This document shows positions 10,539 to 17,959 of a stretch of 64,000 bases of DNA, in pieces. Source of the stretch: Sphingomonas sp. CCH21-G11 (lineage in GTDB: Bacteria > Pseudomonadota > Alphaproteobacteria > Sphingomonadales > Sphingomonadaceae); assembly GCF_001555965.1 (NCBI RefSeq), contig NZ_LSHX01000056.1:62001-126000 (forward strand). The letters run 5' to 3'. Numbering within the stretch: position 1 is the first letter of the stretch; every line of letters begins with the position of its first letter. Below the pieces are notes generated by a model. That model had not been told where the DNA came from, did not search any database, and worked only from the letters and a program-made list of their open reading frames with translations. Both the position numbers and the translations under genes were made by a program.

Positions 10539-10952
10539 TTACTCGCCGTCAAAGCCATCGCGGTCGCGGCGCGGACGATCACCGCCGCCGCCACGATCGT
10601 CACGATCCCGCCGACGCTCACGGTCGCGGTCGCCCTTGCGCATCATCACCGACGGACCCTGCTCGAGCTCGTCGACCTTGACGGTCATGTAGCGGATCAC
10701 GTCTTCGTTGATCGCGGTCTGGCGCTCCAGCTCGGCAACGACGCCCGCGGGGCCGTCGATTTCGAGCATCACATAATGCGCCTTGCGGTTCTTTGCGATG
10801 CGATAGGCGAGCGAGCGAAGACCCCAGGTCTCGGTCTTGACGACCTTGCCCTGCATATCCTCGACGATCTTGGTTGCGGCTTCCGCCAGCGCGTCCACCT
10901 GCGCCTGTGCCAGATCCTGGCGCGCAAGGAACACGTGCTCGTAAAGAGCCAT
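10539..10952 (-). CDS. rpsF: 30S ribosomal protein S6
   Basis: S6 partners S18 on the 30S platform. From the ATG at 10952 the protein is [20 protein letters not shown] and 137 residues long, with the core motif [19 protein letters not shown]. The C-terminus is a charged Arg/Asp tail ([17 protein letters not shown]), a low-complexity extension beyond the fold. The longer frame from 11126 is rejected because it extends well beyond the conserved N-terminus. First gene of its operon. Confidence 0.97.
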   Translation of the reverse strand: MALYEHVFLARQDLAQAQVDALAEAATKIVEDMQGKVVKTETWGLRSLAYRIAKNRKAHYVMLEIDGPAGVVAELERQTAINEDVIRYMTVKVDELEQGPSVMMRKGDRDRERRRDRDDRGGGGDRPRRDRDGFDGE

Positions 10953-11066
10953 GTCTTGTACCTTCTCTTGGCCGATCGCTGACGCCGCCCCGTGCGGACG
11001 CCCCTCCGGCTGTCGTCTCAAGCTTGTCCGGGCCGATGGCGCGATGCCGCGAGCCCGGGAACGGCG

Positions 11067-11094
11067 CTCATACAGATTTGGGGGCAAAAGGCAA
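11067..11094 (-). promoter_or_regulatory. Likely rpsF operon promoter
   Basis: On the minus strand TTGCCT (11094-11089) and TATGAG (11072-11067) are separated by 16 bases, about 115 bases before the rpsF start. The fit to a housekeeping sigma promoter is reasonable. The long leader may hold an S6/S18 autoregulatory site, but I could not identify one. Confidence 0.45.
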
Positions 11095-11103
11095 GCGCGC
11101 CGC

Positions 11104-11895
11104 TCAGGCGGGCGCGGGCCCGTCATATTCGATCGCGCGTGCCGCGGCGCCGGACAGGATGAAGCCGATCGGACGCTCGCTTTCCTCCTGAAGATGGCCG
11201 ATCAGGCTGGCGGTGCGTGCCAGCAGGGAAATGCCCTTGAGCGCGCCGAGCGGGAAGCCGACGTCGAGCATCACCGCCGGGATCGCCCCGTTGACGTTGA
11301 TCGGCAGCGCGCGGCCCAGCACCGCCGGCAGCGCTGCGTGCAGCGCGCGCAGCATTTCGATGTGCGGTCCCGCCACGCCATGATCGTCCGCCAGCGCCAG
11401 CAGCAGGTTCGCGCGCGGATCGCCGCTGCTGTGCTGGGGATGGCCGAAGCCCGGGATCGCGCGCTTGTCGCGGCGAAGCTCGGCGATGCCCGCGGCCGCC
11501 ACCGTGTCGACGCCTTCCCCATTCGCGGCTGCACGCGCGGCCAGGTCGGCATAGAAGCGGCCGGCGACCTCCGCGCTGCCGAGCACGACCGATCCGCAAC
11601 CCAGCAACCCGGCGGCGACCGCGCCGTGAAACGCCTCGGGCGCGGCGGCATAGGTCATGCGCGCCGCGACGACGCTGGGTACCAGGCCGTGTTCGGCAAT
11701 CGCCGCCAGTACCGCGTCGGCGAAGAACTTCTGGGTCGCCGTCGGCATCTCGCCGGTGACGAGCAGCCAGAAATAGCTGGTGAAGTCGACCTTGCCGATC
11801 AGTTCGCCGCACAGGTCGCGGCCGCGAACGGTGATCCGTTCGGCATCCGACGTGCAGATGGCGGAAAAGGGCGCGTCCTGCTTCCCGATACGCAT
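11104..11895 (-). CDS. Citryl-CoA lyase-like enzyme (citrate synthase fold)
   Basis: The 263-residue protein is a short member of the citrate synthase superfamily, of the citryl-CoA lyase type. Such enzymes run the reverse Claisen reaction, splitting a 3-hydroxy-3-carboxyacyl-CoA into an acyl-CoA and a 2-oxoacid. The landmarks are [38 protein letters not shown] (first catalytic His) and [19 protein letters not shown] (second His). The usual third residue, an Asp in N-V-D, reads Asn here ([13 protein letters not shown]). The start at 11895 has a GAGGAA site. It is divergent from the CoA-transferase, with a palindromic operator pair between, so the two probably act together. The substrate is unknown. 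Confidence 0.82.
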   Translation of the reverse strand: MRIGKQDAPFSAICTSDAERITVRGRDLCGELIGKVDFTSYFWLLVTGEMPTATQKFFADAVLAAIAEHGLVPSVVAARMTYAAAPEAFHGAVAAGLLGCGSVVLGSAEVAGRFYADLAARAAANGEGVDTVAAAGIAELRRDKRAIPGFGHPQHSSGDPRANLLLALADDHGVAGPHIEMLRALHAALPAVLGRALPINVNGAIPAVMLDVGFPLGALKGISLLARTASLIGHLQEESERPIGFILSGAAARAIEYDGPAPA

Positions 11896-11946
11896 CGCGG
11901 GGTTCCTCAGCCTTGGCCGGGCATTGCCGACATTCCGATATCACAA

Positions 11947-11984
11947 AACTTCGTAATGCGAAGTTGATTTCGTATATCGAACTT
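11947..11984. promoter_or_regulatory. Tandem operator pair, probable IclR-type sites (copy 1)
   Basis: Two adjacent 19-base palindromes lie between the divergent lyase and CoA-transferase genes. Site A (11947-11965) is AACTTCGTAATGCGAAGTT with perfect 7-bp arms around a 5-base spacer. Site B (11966-11984) is GATTTCGTATATCGAACTT with weaker arms. The same pair recurs at 14113-14150. The nearest regulator is the IclR-family gene at 13233-14039, so I infer that it binds here. Confidence 0.8.
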
Positions 11985-12014
11985 TCTATGCTTGCCGGGT
12001 CAGGAGATGTCAAC

Positions 12015-13163
12015 ATGGCCACGCCGCTCGCCAACGTCACCGTCTTGGAAATGGGCACGTTCATCACGGGCCCTGCGGCGGGAATGCTCTTGGCCGATCT
12101 GGGTGCCGATGTCATCAAGGTCGAGCGGCCGGATGGCGGCGACCCGTTCCGGGCGTTCCGGGGCGGGCTGTATAGCCCGCATTTCCAGACCTATAACCGA
12201 AACAAGCGATCGATCACGCTCGACACGCGCGACGCTGACGACCTGGCCGCATTCGACCGGATGGTCGCGGATGCGGACATCTTCATCCAGAATTTCCGGC
12301 CCGGCGTCGCCCAGCGGCTGAACGTCGATCCCGATCGCCTGCGCGCGATCAACCCGCGGCTGATCTATGTGTCGATCTCCGGCTTCGGGTCGAGCGGCCC
12401 GGACCGCGACCGCCCCGCGTTCGACACCGTTGCACAGGCGGCGAGCGGTTTTCTGCGCCTGCTGCTCAACCCGGCGAACCCGCGGGTCGTGGGGCCGGCG
12501 CTGGCGGATGCGATCACGGGCTTCTATGCCGCACAGGGCGCGCTCGCGGCCTTGCACGAGCGGACGACCACCGGGCGGGGACGCCTGGTCGAACTGTCGA
12601 TGTTCGAGGCGATGGCGCATTTCAACCTCGACGATTTCACCCATTATTTCTCGCAAGGGGAGGTGATGGCCCCGTACAGCCGGCCGAACGTTTCGCAATC
12701 CTATGTCTTCCAGTGCGCCGACGGCGGCTGGATCGCGCTGCACATGTCTTCGCCGCCCAAATTCTGGGAAAGCCTTGCCGAAGCGGTCGGCGCGCCGGAC
12801 ATGCTGGCGCGCCCCGAATTTGCCAGCCGCGACGCGCGGATCGCCAATTACGAGCGGGTCGCGGCCTTCCTCGCGCCGCGTTTTGCCATGCGTCCCCGCG
12901 CGGAATGGTGCGAAGTCCTGGCGCAGTTCGAAGTGCCGCATTCCGCGGTCCACACCGCGCCCGAGGTCGTGGCAACGCCGCAGGCGGTGGATCTCGGCCT
13001 CTGCGTCGAGGATCCGTCGGGCCCGCATGGTCGGTTTCGCACCATCCGCTCGCCGATCAGCTTCGACGGCGAGACGATGCGCAGCGTCACCGCGCCGCCG
13101 GTGCTGGGCCAGCACAATGACGAGCTGCTTGGCGACCGCCACCGCGCCGACGCGGCGGAATGA
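12015..13163 (+). CDS. Family III CoA-transferase (CaiB/BaiF type)
   Basis: Family III CoA-transferases move CoA between carboxylic acids in the cytoplasm and open many catabolic routes. The 382-residue protein has the N-terminal signature VTVLEMGTFITGPAAGMLLA with the following DLGADVIKVERP, then LIYVSISGFGSSGPDRDRPAFD, and a C-terminal half with QHNDELLGD. The catalytic residue of the family is an Asp in a V-x-[LM]-x-D-[AS] context; here the position is Glu198 in LVELSMFEAMA. The start at 12015 follows AGGAG by 8 bases and is preferred over upstream frames. An IclR regulator follows, and the citryl-CoA lyase is divergent across a shared operator. The likely job is to make the CoA ester that the lyase cleaves (inference). 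Confidence 0.88.
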   Translation: MATPLANVTVLEMGTFITGPAAGMLLADLGADVIKVERPDGGDPFRAFRGGLYSPHFQTYNRNKRSITLDTRDADDLAAFDRMVADADIFIQNFRPGVAQRLNVDPDRLRAINPRLIYVSISGFGSSGPDRDRPAFDTVAQAASGFLRLLLNPANPRVVGPALADAITGFYAAQGALAALHERTTTGRGRLVELSMFEAMAHFNLDDFTHYFSQGEVMAPYSRPNVSQSYVFQCADGGWIALHMSSPPKFWESLAEAVGAPDMLARPEFASRDARIANYERVAAFLAPRFAMRPRAEWCEVLAQFEVPHSAVHTAPEVVATPQAVDLGLCVEDPSGPHGRFRTIRSPISFDGETMRSVTAPPVLGQHNDELLGDRHRADAAE

Positions 13164-13232
13164 GGCATCCGGGCAGGGTTCGGCGCGGGCAGCTTGCCTG
13201 CCGCAGCGCGCCCGGCTAGCGCGGAAGGCATC

Positions 13233-14039
13233 ATGGAAAAGCCCGTGCGGCCGGCCAAGGACGGCGAATATCTCTCCACCCTCGATCGCGGCCTGAAGGT
13301 CCTGCGGTCGTTCGACGCCGCGCGCCCGGAAATGCAGCTGAGCGAGGTGGCGGCCGCGACCGGGCTGAGTCCGGCGGTTGCGCGGCGGTGCCTCAACACG
13401 CTGGTCCAGCTCGGCTATGTCGCCCAGCACGGTCGCAAGTTCCTGCTGCGGCCCGAGGTGCTGTCCTTCGGCACCGCGTATCTGTCGTCGATGAACGTCG
13501 AGCAGGTCGTGCTGCCGCCGCTCCAGAACCTGCGCGACATTACAGGCGACAGCGCATCGATGGCGGTACTGTCCGGTTCCGACATCCTGTATGTCGCGCA
13601 TGTCTCGACCCAGCGACACATTCGCCTGGGTGCGACGGTCGGCACGCGTTTTCCGCTCCATGCGACCTCGCTTGGCAAGGTGCTGATGGCGTGCCAGCCC
13701 GAGGACGCGATCGCCAATTTCCTGGCGACGACCGATTTCCAGCGCTTCACCGAACGCACCGTCACCGATCGCGACGCGCTTCGGGCGCGGCTGAATCAGG
13801 TCCTGGCGAATGGCTATGATTCCGCGCTCGACGAGCTCGACTACGGCATCGTGTCGGTCGCGGTCCCCGTGTTCGATGCCAGCCGCCGCGCAATCGCAGC
13901 GATCAACTGCTCGACCTCGACGACGCGGATTTCGCAGGACGAGCTGGTGCGGACCCGCCTGCCGCTGCTGCGCGAGGCGGCGATCGAAATCGGCGCCGCG
14001 CTGCAACGCTGGCCGACGCTTCTCCGCTCGCTCCAATAG
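13233..14039 (+). CDS. IclR-family transcriptional regulator
   Basis: IclR proteins bind palindromic operators as dimers or tetramers and sense a pathway metabolite. The 268-residue protein has an N-terminal winged helix (LDRGLKVLRSFDAARPEMQL, then SEVAAATGLSPAVARRCLNTL). The effector domain follows, with the family motif FPLHATSLGKVLMACQP, YDSALDELDYGIVSVAVPVFD and AAINCSTSTTRIS. This resembles the PcaR/PobR branch that often controls aromatic catabolism. Start at 13233 with GGAAGG 4 bases upstream. It sits inside the cluster whose two control regions carry matching palindrome pairs and is the obvious regulator. Its own promoter is probably the upstream operator. Confidence 0.93.
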   Translation: MEKPVRPAKDGEYLSTLDRGLKVLRSFDAARPEMQLSEVAAATGLSPAVARRCLNTLVQLGYVAQHGRKFLLRPEVLSFGTAYLSSMNVEQVVLPPLQNLRDITGDSASMAVLSGSDILYVAHVSTQRHIRLGATVGTRFPLHATSLGKVLMACQPEDAIANFLATTDFQRFTERTVTDRDALRARLNQVLANGYDSALDELDYGIVSVAVPVFDASRRAIAAINCSTSTTRISQDELVRTRLPLLREAAIEIGAALQRWPTLLRSLQ

Positions 14040-14112
14040 CCTCTTCACCAGACCGCCACTTGGCAATCGGTCGGATCGGCGATCCAGCTCAACGCTGGTC
14101 CAATATTGCCAA

Positions 14113-14150
14113 AACTTCGTATATCGAAGTTGACTTCGACAATCGAAGTG
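14113..14150. promoter_or_regulatory. Tandem operator pair, probable IclR-type sites (copy 2)
   Basis: Site C (14113-14131) is AACTTCGTATATCGAAGTT with perfect 7-bp arms, and site D (14132-14150) is GACTTCGACAATCGAAGTG. Arms, 5-base spacer and the exact 19-base repeat distance match the pair at 11947-11984. It lies about 85 bases before the TonB receptor gene, so it should control receptor, VOC, hydrolase and MetE-like genes together. Confidence 0.82.
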
Positions 14151-14232
14151 CTTAGCGTCGCGAACAGGACCGGGGCGTGCCTGTGGGCGCGATGACATAA
14201 TGCCCGGCGATCTCGGGGAGAGGAGCAGGCGC

Positions 14233-16431
14233 ATGCGGGCACTTTCGAAAAGGGCATTCTGGGCGGCGTCGATGCCGGCCATGCTGATCGCGGCAATCCA
14301 GCCCGCTTACGCGCAGGCTCAGGAAACCCCTGCCGCCGACGCACCCGCCGCTGAGGAGGGCGAAATCGTCGTCACCGCGCTACGGCGCGACGCGAAGCTT
14401 CAGGACACGCCCGCGGCGATCACCGCCTTCAACGCGGACCTGATCGAGGACGCGGGGATCGACAAGGCGGCCGACTTCATCGGGCTGACGTCGAACGTGC
14501 AGCTGATCGAGACGCAGAATGCGGGCAACGCCTTTGTCATCATCCGCGGCATCACCCAGAACCGGAATTCGGAACCCTCGGTCGCGGTGGTCGTCGACGG
14601 TGTCCAGCAGGTCAATGCCGCCCAGTTCAGCCAGGAGCTGTTCGATATCGAGCAGATCGAGGTGCTGAAGGGCCCGCAGGGTGGCCTTTACGGCCGCAAC
14701 GCGATCGGCGGCGCGATCATCATCAACACCAAGCAGCCGACCGACCAGTTCGAGGGCCGCGTATTCGCCGGCATCGACAATGGTTTCGGCTACACGCTAC
14801 TCGCCGGCGTCTCGGGGCCGATCAGCGACACGCTGCGTTTCCGCCTGTCGGGGTCGTATCGCGACACCGAAGGCTATATCCCCAACACCTTCCTGGGCGA
14901 GGACGCCGATCCGCTCGAGGACATCTCGCTGCGCGGCAAGCTGTTGTGGACGCCGACGCCCGAGCTGACCGTCGACCTGCGCGCCTCGCTCTCGCTGCTG
15001 CGGACCCAGGCGCTCTATTACAACATCGTCGCCGACGTGAACGACACCAGCCTGCCGGTGCGGGTCAATAACGCCGGCCAGAACGACCGCGACATCTACA
15101 ACGTCTCGGCCAAGGTCGATTACGAGGCCGATTGGGGCTCGATCACCTCGGTCACGTCCTATGACACGTTGAGCGAAATTCTGACCGGCGACGCCTTCAA
15201 CTTCCTGCCGATCCCCGAATCGCTGTTCTTCGCGATCTTCGGCTTCGACCTCAACCAGAGCCAGTTTCTGGATGTGGAAGCGATCAGTCAGGACCTGCGG
15301 ATCCAGTCGCCGACCGGCCGCGCGTTCGAATGGTCGGTGGGCGGCTATTTCATCGACACCAATCGCTATATCTCGACCGGTAACATGATCGATACCGGGG
15401 CGGGGGTGTTCCCGGTGTTCCGGACGCCCAGCACCAATCCGGCCAACCCGCAATTCTCCTTCCTGGCGGATTCGCAAAGCAATTTCGCCTGGGCGATCTA
15501 TGCGAATGCCGGGTACAAATTCTCGGACGCGCTGCGTATCGACGCGTCGCTGCGCTACGACCGCGACCGTCGCCGCAACACGACGCTGACGCCGCCCGGG
15601 TTCATTCCGGTCGTGCCCGGCTTTCCCGCCGGGACGACGGGCGAGGTGCGGCGCGAGACGTTCGATGCCTGGCAGCCCAAGGTGACGTTGACCTACAAGC
15701 CGGTCGACAATGTGACGTTGTATGGCGGCTACAGCCGCGGCTTCCGGTCGGGCGGGTTCAATCAGACCGGCGTGGGCGCGGTCGCGGCGGGGACGGGCGT
15801 GGTCGGGGTTGCCGACATCTATGAGGCGGAGACCGCCGACACGTTCGAGATCGGGGCGAAATCGACGCTGTTCGGCCGGGTGCTGACCCTCAATGCCAGC
15901 GCCTATACGACCAAGTCGGAGAATGGCTATTTCTTCGTCTTTCTCGCGGCGAACTCGACGCAGAACCTGGGCAATGTGCCCGAGGTGCGGCTGAAAGGCT
16001 TCGAGGTCGACGGCACGCTCCGCCCCGCGCGCGGGCTGGATATCAATTTCGGGCTCGGCGTCACCTATAGCGAGATCAAGGCGTTTCCGGACCCGACCGT
16101 GATCGGCAACGAGGCGCCGTTCATCTCGCGCTATTCGATCAACCTCGGCACGCAGTACGAAACGCGGCTGGGTGCGGGTGACCTGAAGGGACGGTTGCGC
16201 GTCGATTACAGCCGTACCGGCCGCACCTGGTTCGACGTCCCCAATTCGACCAGCCGCGATCCGGTCGATCTCGTCAATGCGCGCCTGACGATCGACGGCG
16301 GTGCCTGGTCGCTGACGGGCTTTGCGGACAATCTGTTCGACGAACGCTATAATGCCGAATTCTCGCCGGGTGGCTTCGTGTTCAAGGCGCGGCCGCGCAT
16401 CTATGGCATGGAAGCGACGTACAAATTCTGA
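14233..16431 (+). CDS. TonB-dependent outer-membrane receptor
   Basis: This 732-residue protein should import a substrate across the outer membrane using TonB energy. It has a signal peptide (MRALSKRAFWAASMPAMLIA, ending about AYAQAQ), a TonB box region EGEIVVTALRRDAKLQDTPAAI, a plug domain with LKGPQGGLYGRNAIGGAIII, and a beta-barrel ending in YGMEATYKF, whose terminal Phe is the sorting signal. The start at 14233 has AGGAG 7 bases upstream; the frame from 14200 is longer but lacks that support. It resembles the large sphingomonad receptor group used for catabolic substrates rather than clear siderophore receptors. It follows the second operator pair and leads the VOC-hydrolase-MetE-like genes. 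Confidence 0.93.
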   Translation: MRALSKRAFWAASMPAMLIAAIQPAYAQAQETPAADAPAAEEGEIVVTALRRDAKLQDTPAAITAFNADLIEDAGIDKAADFIGLTSNVQLIETQNAGNAFVIIRGITQNRNSEPSVAVVVDGVQQVNAAQFSQELFDIEQIEVLKGPQGGLYGRNAIGGAIIINTKQPTDQFEGRVFAGIDNGFGYTLLAGVSGPISDTLRFRLSGSYRDTEGYIPNTFLGEDADPLEDISLRGKLLWTPTPELTVDLRASLSLLRTQALYYNIVADVNDTSLPVRVNNAGQNDRDIYNVSAKVDYEADWGSITSVTSYDTLSEILTGDAFNFLPIPESLFFAIFGFDLNQSQFLDVEAISQDLRIQSPTGRAFEWSVGGYFIDTNRYISTGNMIDTGAGVFPVFRTPSTNPANPQFSFLADSQSNFAWAIYANAGYKFSDALRIDASLRYDRDRRRNTTLTPPGFIPVVPGFPAGTTGEVRRETFDAWQPKVTLTYKPVDNVTLYGGYSRGFRSGGFNQTGVGAVAAGTGVVGVADIYEAETADTFEIGAKSTLFGRVLTLNASAYTTKSENGYFFVFLAANSTQNLGNVPEVRLKGFEVDGTLRPARGLDINFGLGVTYSEIKAFPDPTVIGNEAPFISRYSINLGTQYETRLGAGDLKGRLRVDYSRTGRTWFDVPNSTSRDPVDLVNARLTIDGGAWSLTGFADNLFDERYNAEFSPGGFVFKARPRIYGMEATYKF

Positions 16432-16435
16432 CTTG

Positions 16436-16473
16436 CCGGCCGCCGCGTGGTCCCCTTCACACGCGGCGGCCGG
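16436..16473 (+). other. Very stable intra-operon stem-loop
   Basis: A perfect 14-bp stem (CCGGCCGCCGCGTG with CACGCGGCGGCCGG) encloses a 10-base loop. It lies between the TonB receptor stop and the VOC gene start. No T-run follows, so it is not a typical terminator. It may protect or attenuate the message so the receptor is made in excess of the enzymes (inference). Confidence 0.75.
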
Positions 16474-16497
16474 TTCCGGAGCAAGGGAGCCGAGCCG

Positions 16498-17040
16498 ATG
16501 ACGATCCTGGTCAACCGATTGCACCACACCGCCTACACGACCCGCGATCTCGAAAAGACGCGCGCATTTTATGAGGACGTCCTCGGCTTCCCGCTGGTCG
16601 CGACCTATTGCGAGAAGGACGAGCTGTTCGGGAAGGAGCGCGTCTACTGCCATTGCTTCTTCGCGATGAAGGACGGCAGCGCGCTCGCCTTTTTCCAGTT
16701 CGCGGACCCGGCCGACGCCGACGAATTCAGCCCGCCGATCCCGGAATCGCCGTTCCACCACATCGCGCTTCAGGTCGATGTCGACGCGCAGGCCGAGATC
16801 GAGCGGCGGATCGCCGCGGCAGGCATCGTGGAGCCGCAGACCTATGTGCTCGAGCACGGCTATTGCCGGTCGGTCTATGTCAAGGATCCCAACAACATGA
16901 TCCTGGAATTCACCTGCGACGCGCCCGAGGCGCTGGCGGACGAACCCGAACTGCGCGCGAAGGCGCACCGCGAGCTGGAACGCTGGCTGGCCGGCGACCA
17001 TTCGAACAACAACCGCTTCCGCCACGTCGAGGCGGCATGA
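16498..17040 (+). CDS. VOC-family metalloenzyme, possible extradiol dioxygenase
   Basis: The 180-residue protein belongs to the vicinal oxygen chelate superfamily of glyoxalases and extradiol dioxygenases. The expected metal ligands are visible: His9 or His10 in RLHHTAYTTRD, His88 in PFHHIALQVD, and Glu137 in NMILEFTCD, an H-H-E triad. The fold repeats are present (LEKTRAFYEDVLGFPLVAT and CRSVYVKDPNNMILEFTCD). Start chosen at 16498 (MTILVNRL); an upstream frame would read through the stem-loop. It lies between the TonB receptor and a hydrolase, which would fit ring or C-C bond cleavage followed by hydrolysis, but the chemistry is inferred. Confidence 0.82.
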   Translation: MTILVNRLHHTAYTTRDLEKTRAFYEDVLGFPLVATYCEKDELFGKERVYCHCFFAMKDGSALAFFQFADPADADEFSPPIPESPFHHIALQVDVDAQAEIERRIAAAGIVEPQTYVLEHGYCRSVYVKDPNNMILEFTCDAPEALADEPELRAKAHRELERWLAGDHSNNNRFRHVEAA

Positions 17041-17078
17041 GTGGTGCGCTCGGCGCTGGCTGAGCCGCCCGGCGTGGC

Positions 17079-17918
17079 GTGGTGAGCGGGCCGGAAGCCC
17101 GGCTGGGCGGCGTGACGCGATGGGTCGGCGTCGCGGGCGGCCGGATCGCGGTCGAGGTGTCGGGAACGGGGCCGGCGCTGATCCTCCTGCACGGCTGGAC
17201 GCTCGACCGGCGGATGTGGGCCGCGCAGCATGGTGCCCTGTCGTCCAGGTTCCAGATGGTCACGCTGGATCGCCGCGGCTTCGGCCAGTCGACTGCGCCC
17301 TTTGCGCCCTCGCATGAAGGCGACGACATCGTGCGGATCGCCGACGCGCTGGGTTTGGACGGCTTCGCGTTGATCGGCATGTCGCAGGCAGGCAGCGCCG
17401 CGATCCTCTGCGCGCGCCACCATCGCGACCGCGTCGCGGCGCTGGTGCTGCAGGGAATCTCGCTTGCCGATGTGCCCGATACCGGGCCGGAGGACGAGCG
17501 CATTCCGCTCGACAGCTACACGCGCTGGGCGCGCGCCGGGCGGCTGGGCGATCTTCGCGCGCACTGGCAACGCCATGCGCTGATGGCGGGCCTGTCGGGG
17601 GCGAGCCGGGACCGATGCATGGCCATGCTGGTCGATTATGACGCGCGCGACCTGATCGCGCCGGCCGGCCCGGGCGCACCCGGCGCGGGTCGGGACGATG
17701 TGCGCGACCTGCCGATGCCGGTGCTGGCGATCACCGGTGCACGCGATACGGCGTGGCGGCGGCAGGTGACGCAGGCGGCGGGCAGCTGCGCGCCGGATGG
17801 CCGCGCCGTCCTGATTCCCGGAGCCGGCCACCTGTGCAACATGACCCACCCCGAAACCTATAATGCCGAGGTGAAGGCGTTCCTGCTGACCGCCGCCGCG
17901 CACCACGCCGCCGCCTGA
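17079..17918 (+). CDS. Alpha/beta-hydrolase
   Basis: The 279-residue protein has the alpha/beta-hydrolase fold with an oxyanion-hole segment LILLHGWTLDRRMW, the nucleophile elbow IGMSQAGSAA (G-M-S-Q-A, with Ala at the usual last Gly), a probable acid in ITGARDTAWR and the catalytic His in GAGHLCNMTHPE. It starts at GTG 17079 or 17082, 38 bases after the VOC stop. Members of this group include C-C bond hydrolases, esterases and lactonases. Next to a VOC protein, a ring-cleavage hydrolase or enol-lactonase is plausible, but nothing in the sequence fixes the substrate. Confidence 0.85.
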   Translation: MVSGPEARLGGVTRWVGVAGGRIAVEVSGTGPALILLHGWTLDRRMWAAQHGALSSRFQMVTLDRRGFGQSTAPFAPSHEGDDIVRIADALGLDGFALIGMSQAGSAAILCARHHRDRVAALVLQGISLADVPDTGPEDERIPLDSYTRWARAGRLGDLRAHWQRHALMAGLSGASRDRCMAMLVDYDARDLIAPAGPGAPGAGRDDVRDLPMPVLAITGARDTAWRRQVTQAAGSCAPDGRAVLIPGAGHLCNMTHPETYNAEVKAFLLTAAAHHAAA

Positions 17919-17959
17919 ACCCGCCCCCAATCCCGTTCCCCGCATGACTGGAGCCCGCC

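Noticed and set aside
12000..14282. A 760-codon minus-strand frame opposite the CoA-transferase and IclR genes
   Set aside because: Antisense shadow of two well-supported genes; it also runs across the operator regions and has no recognisable domain.
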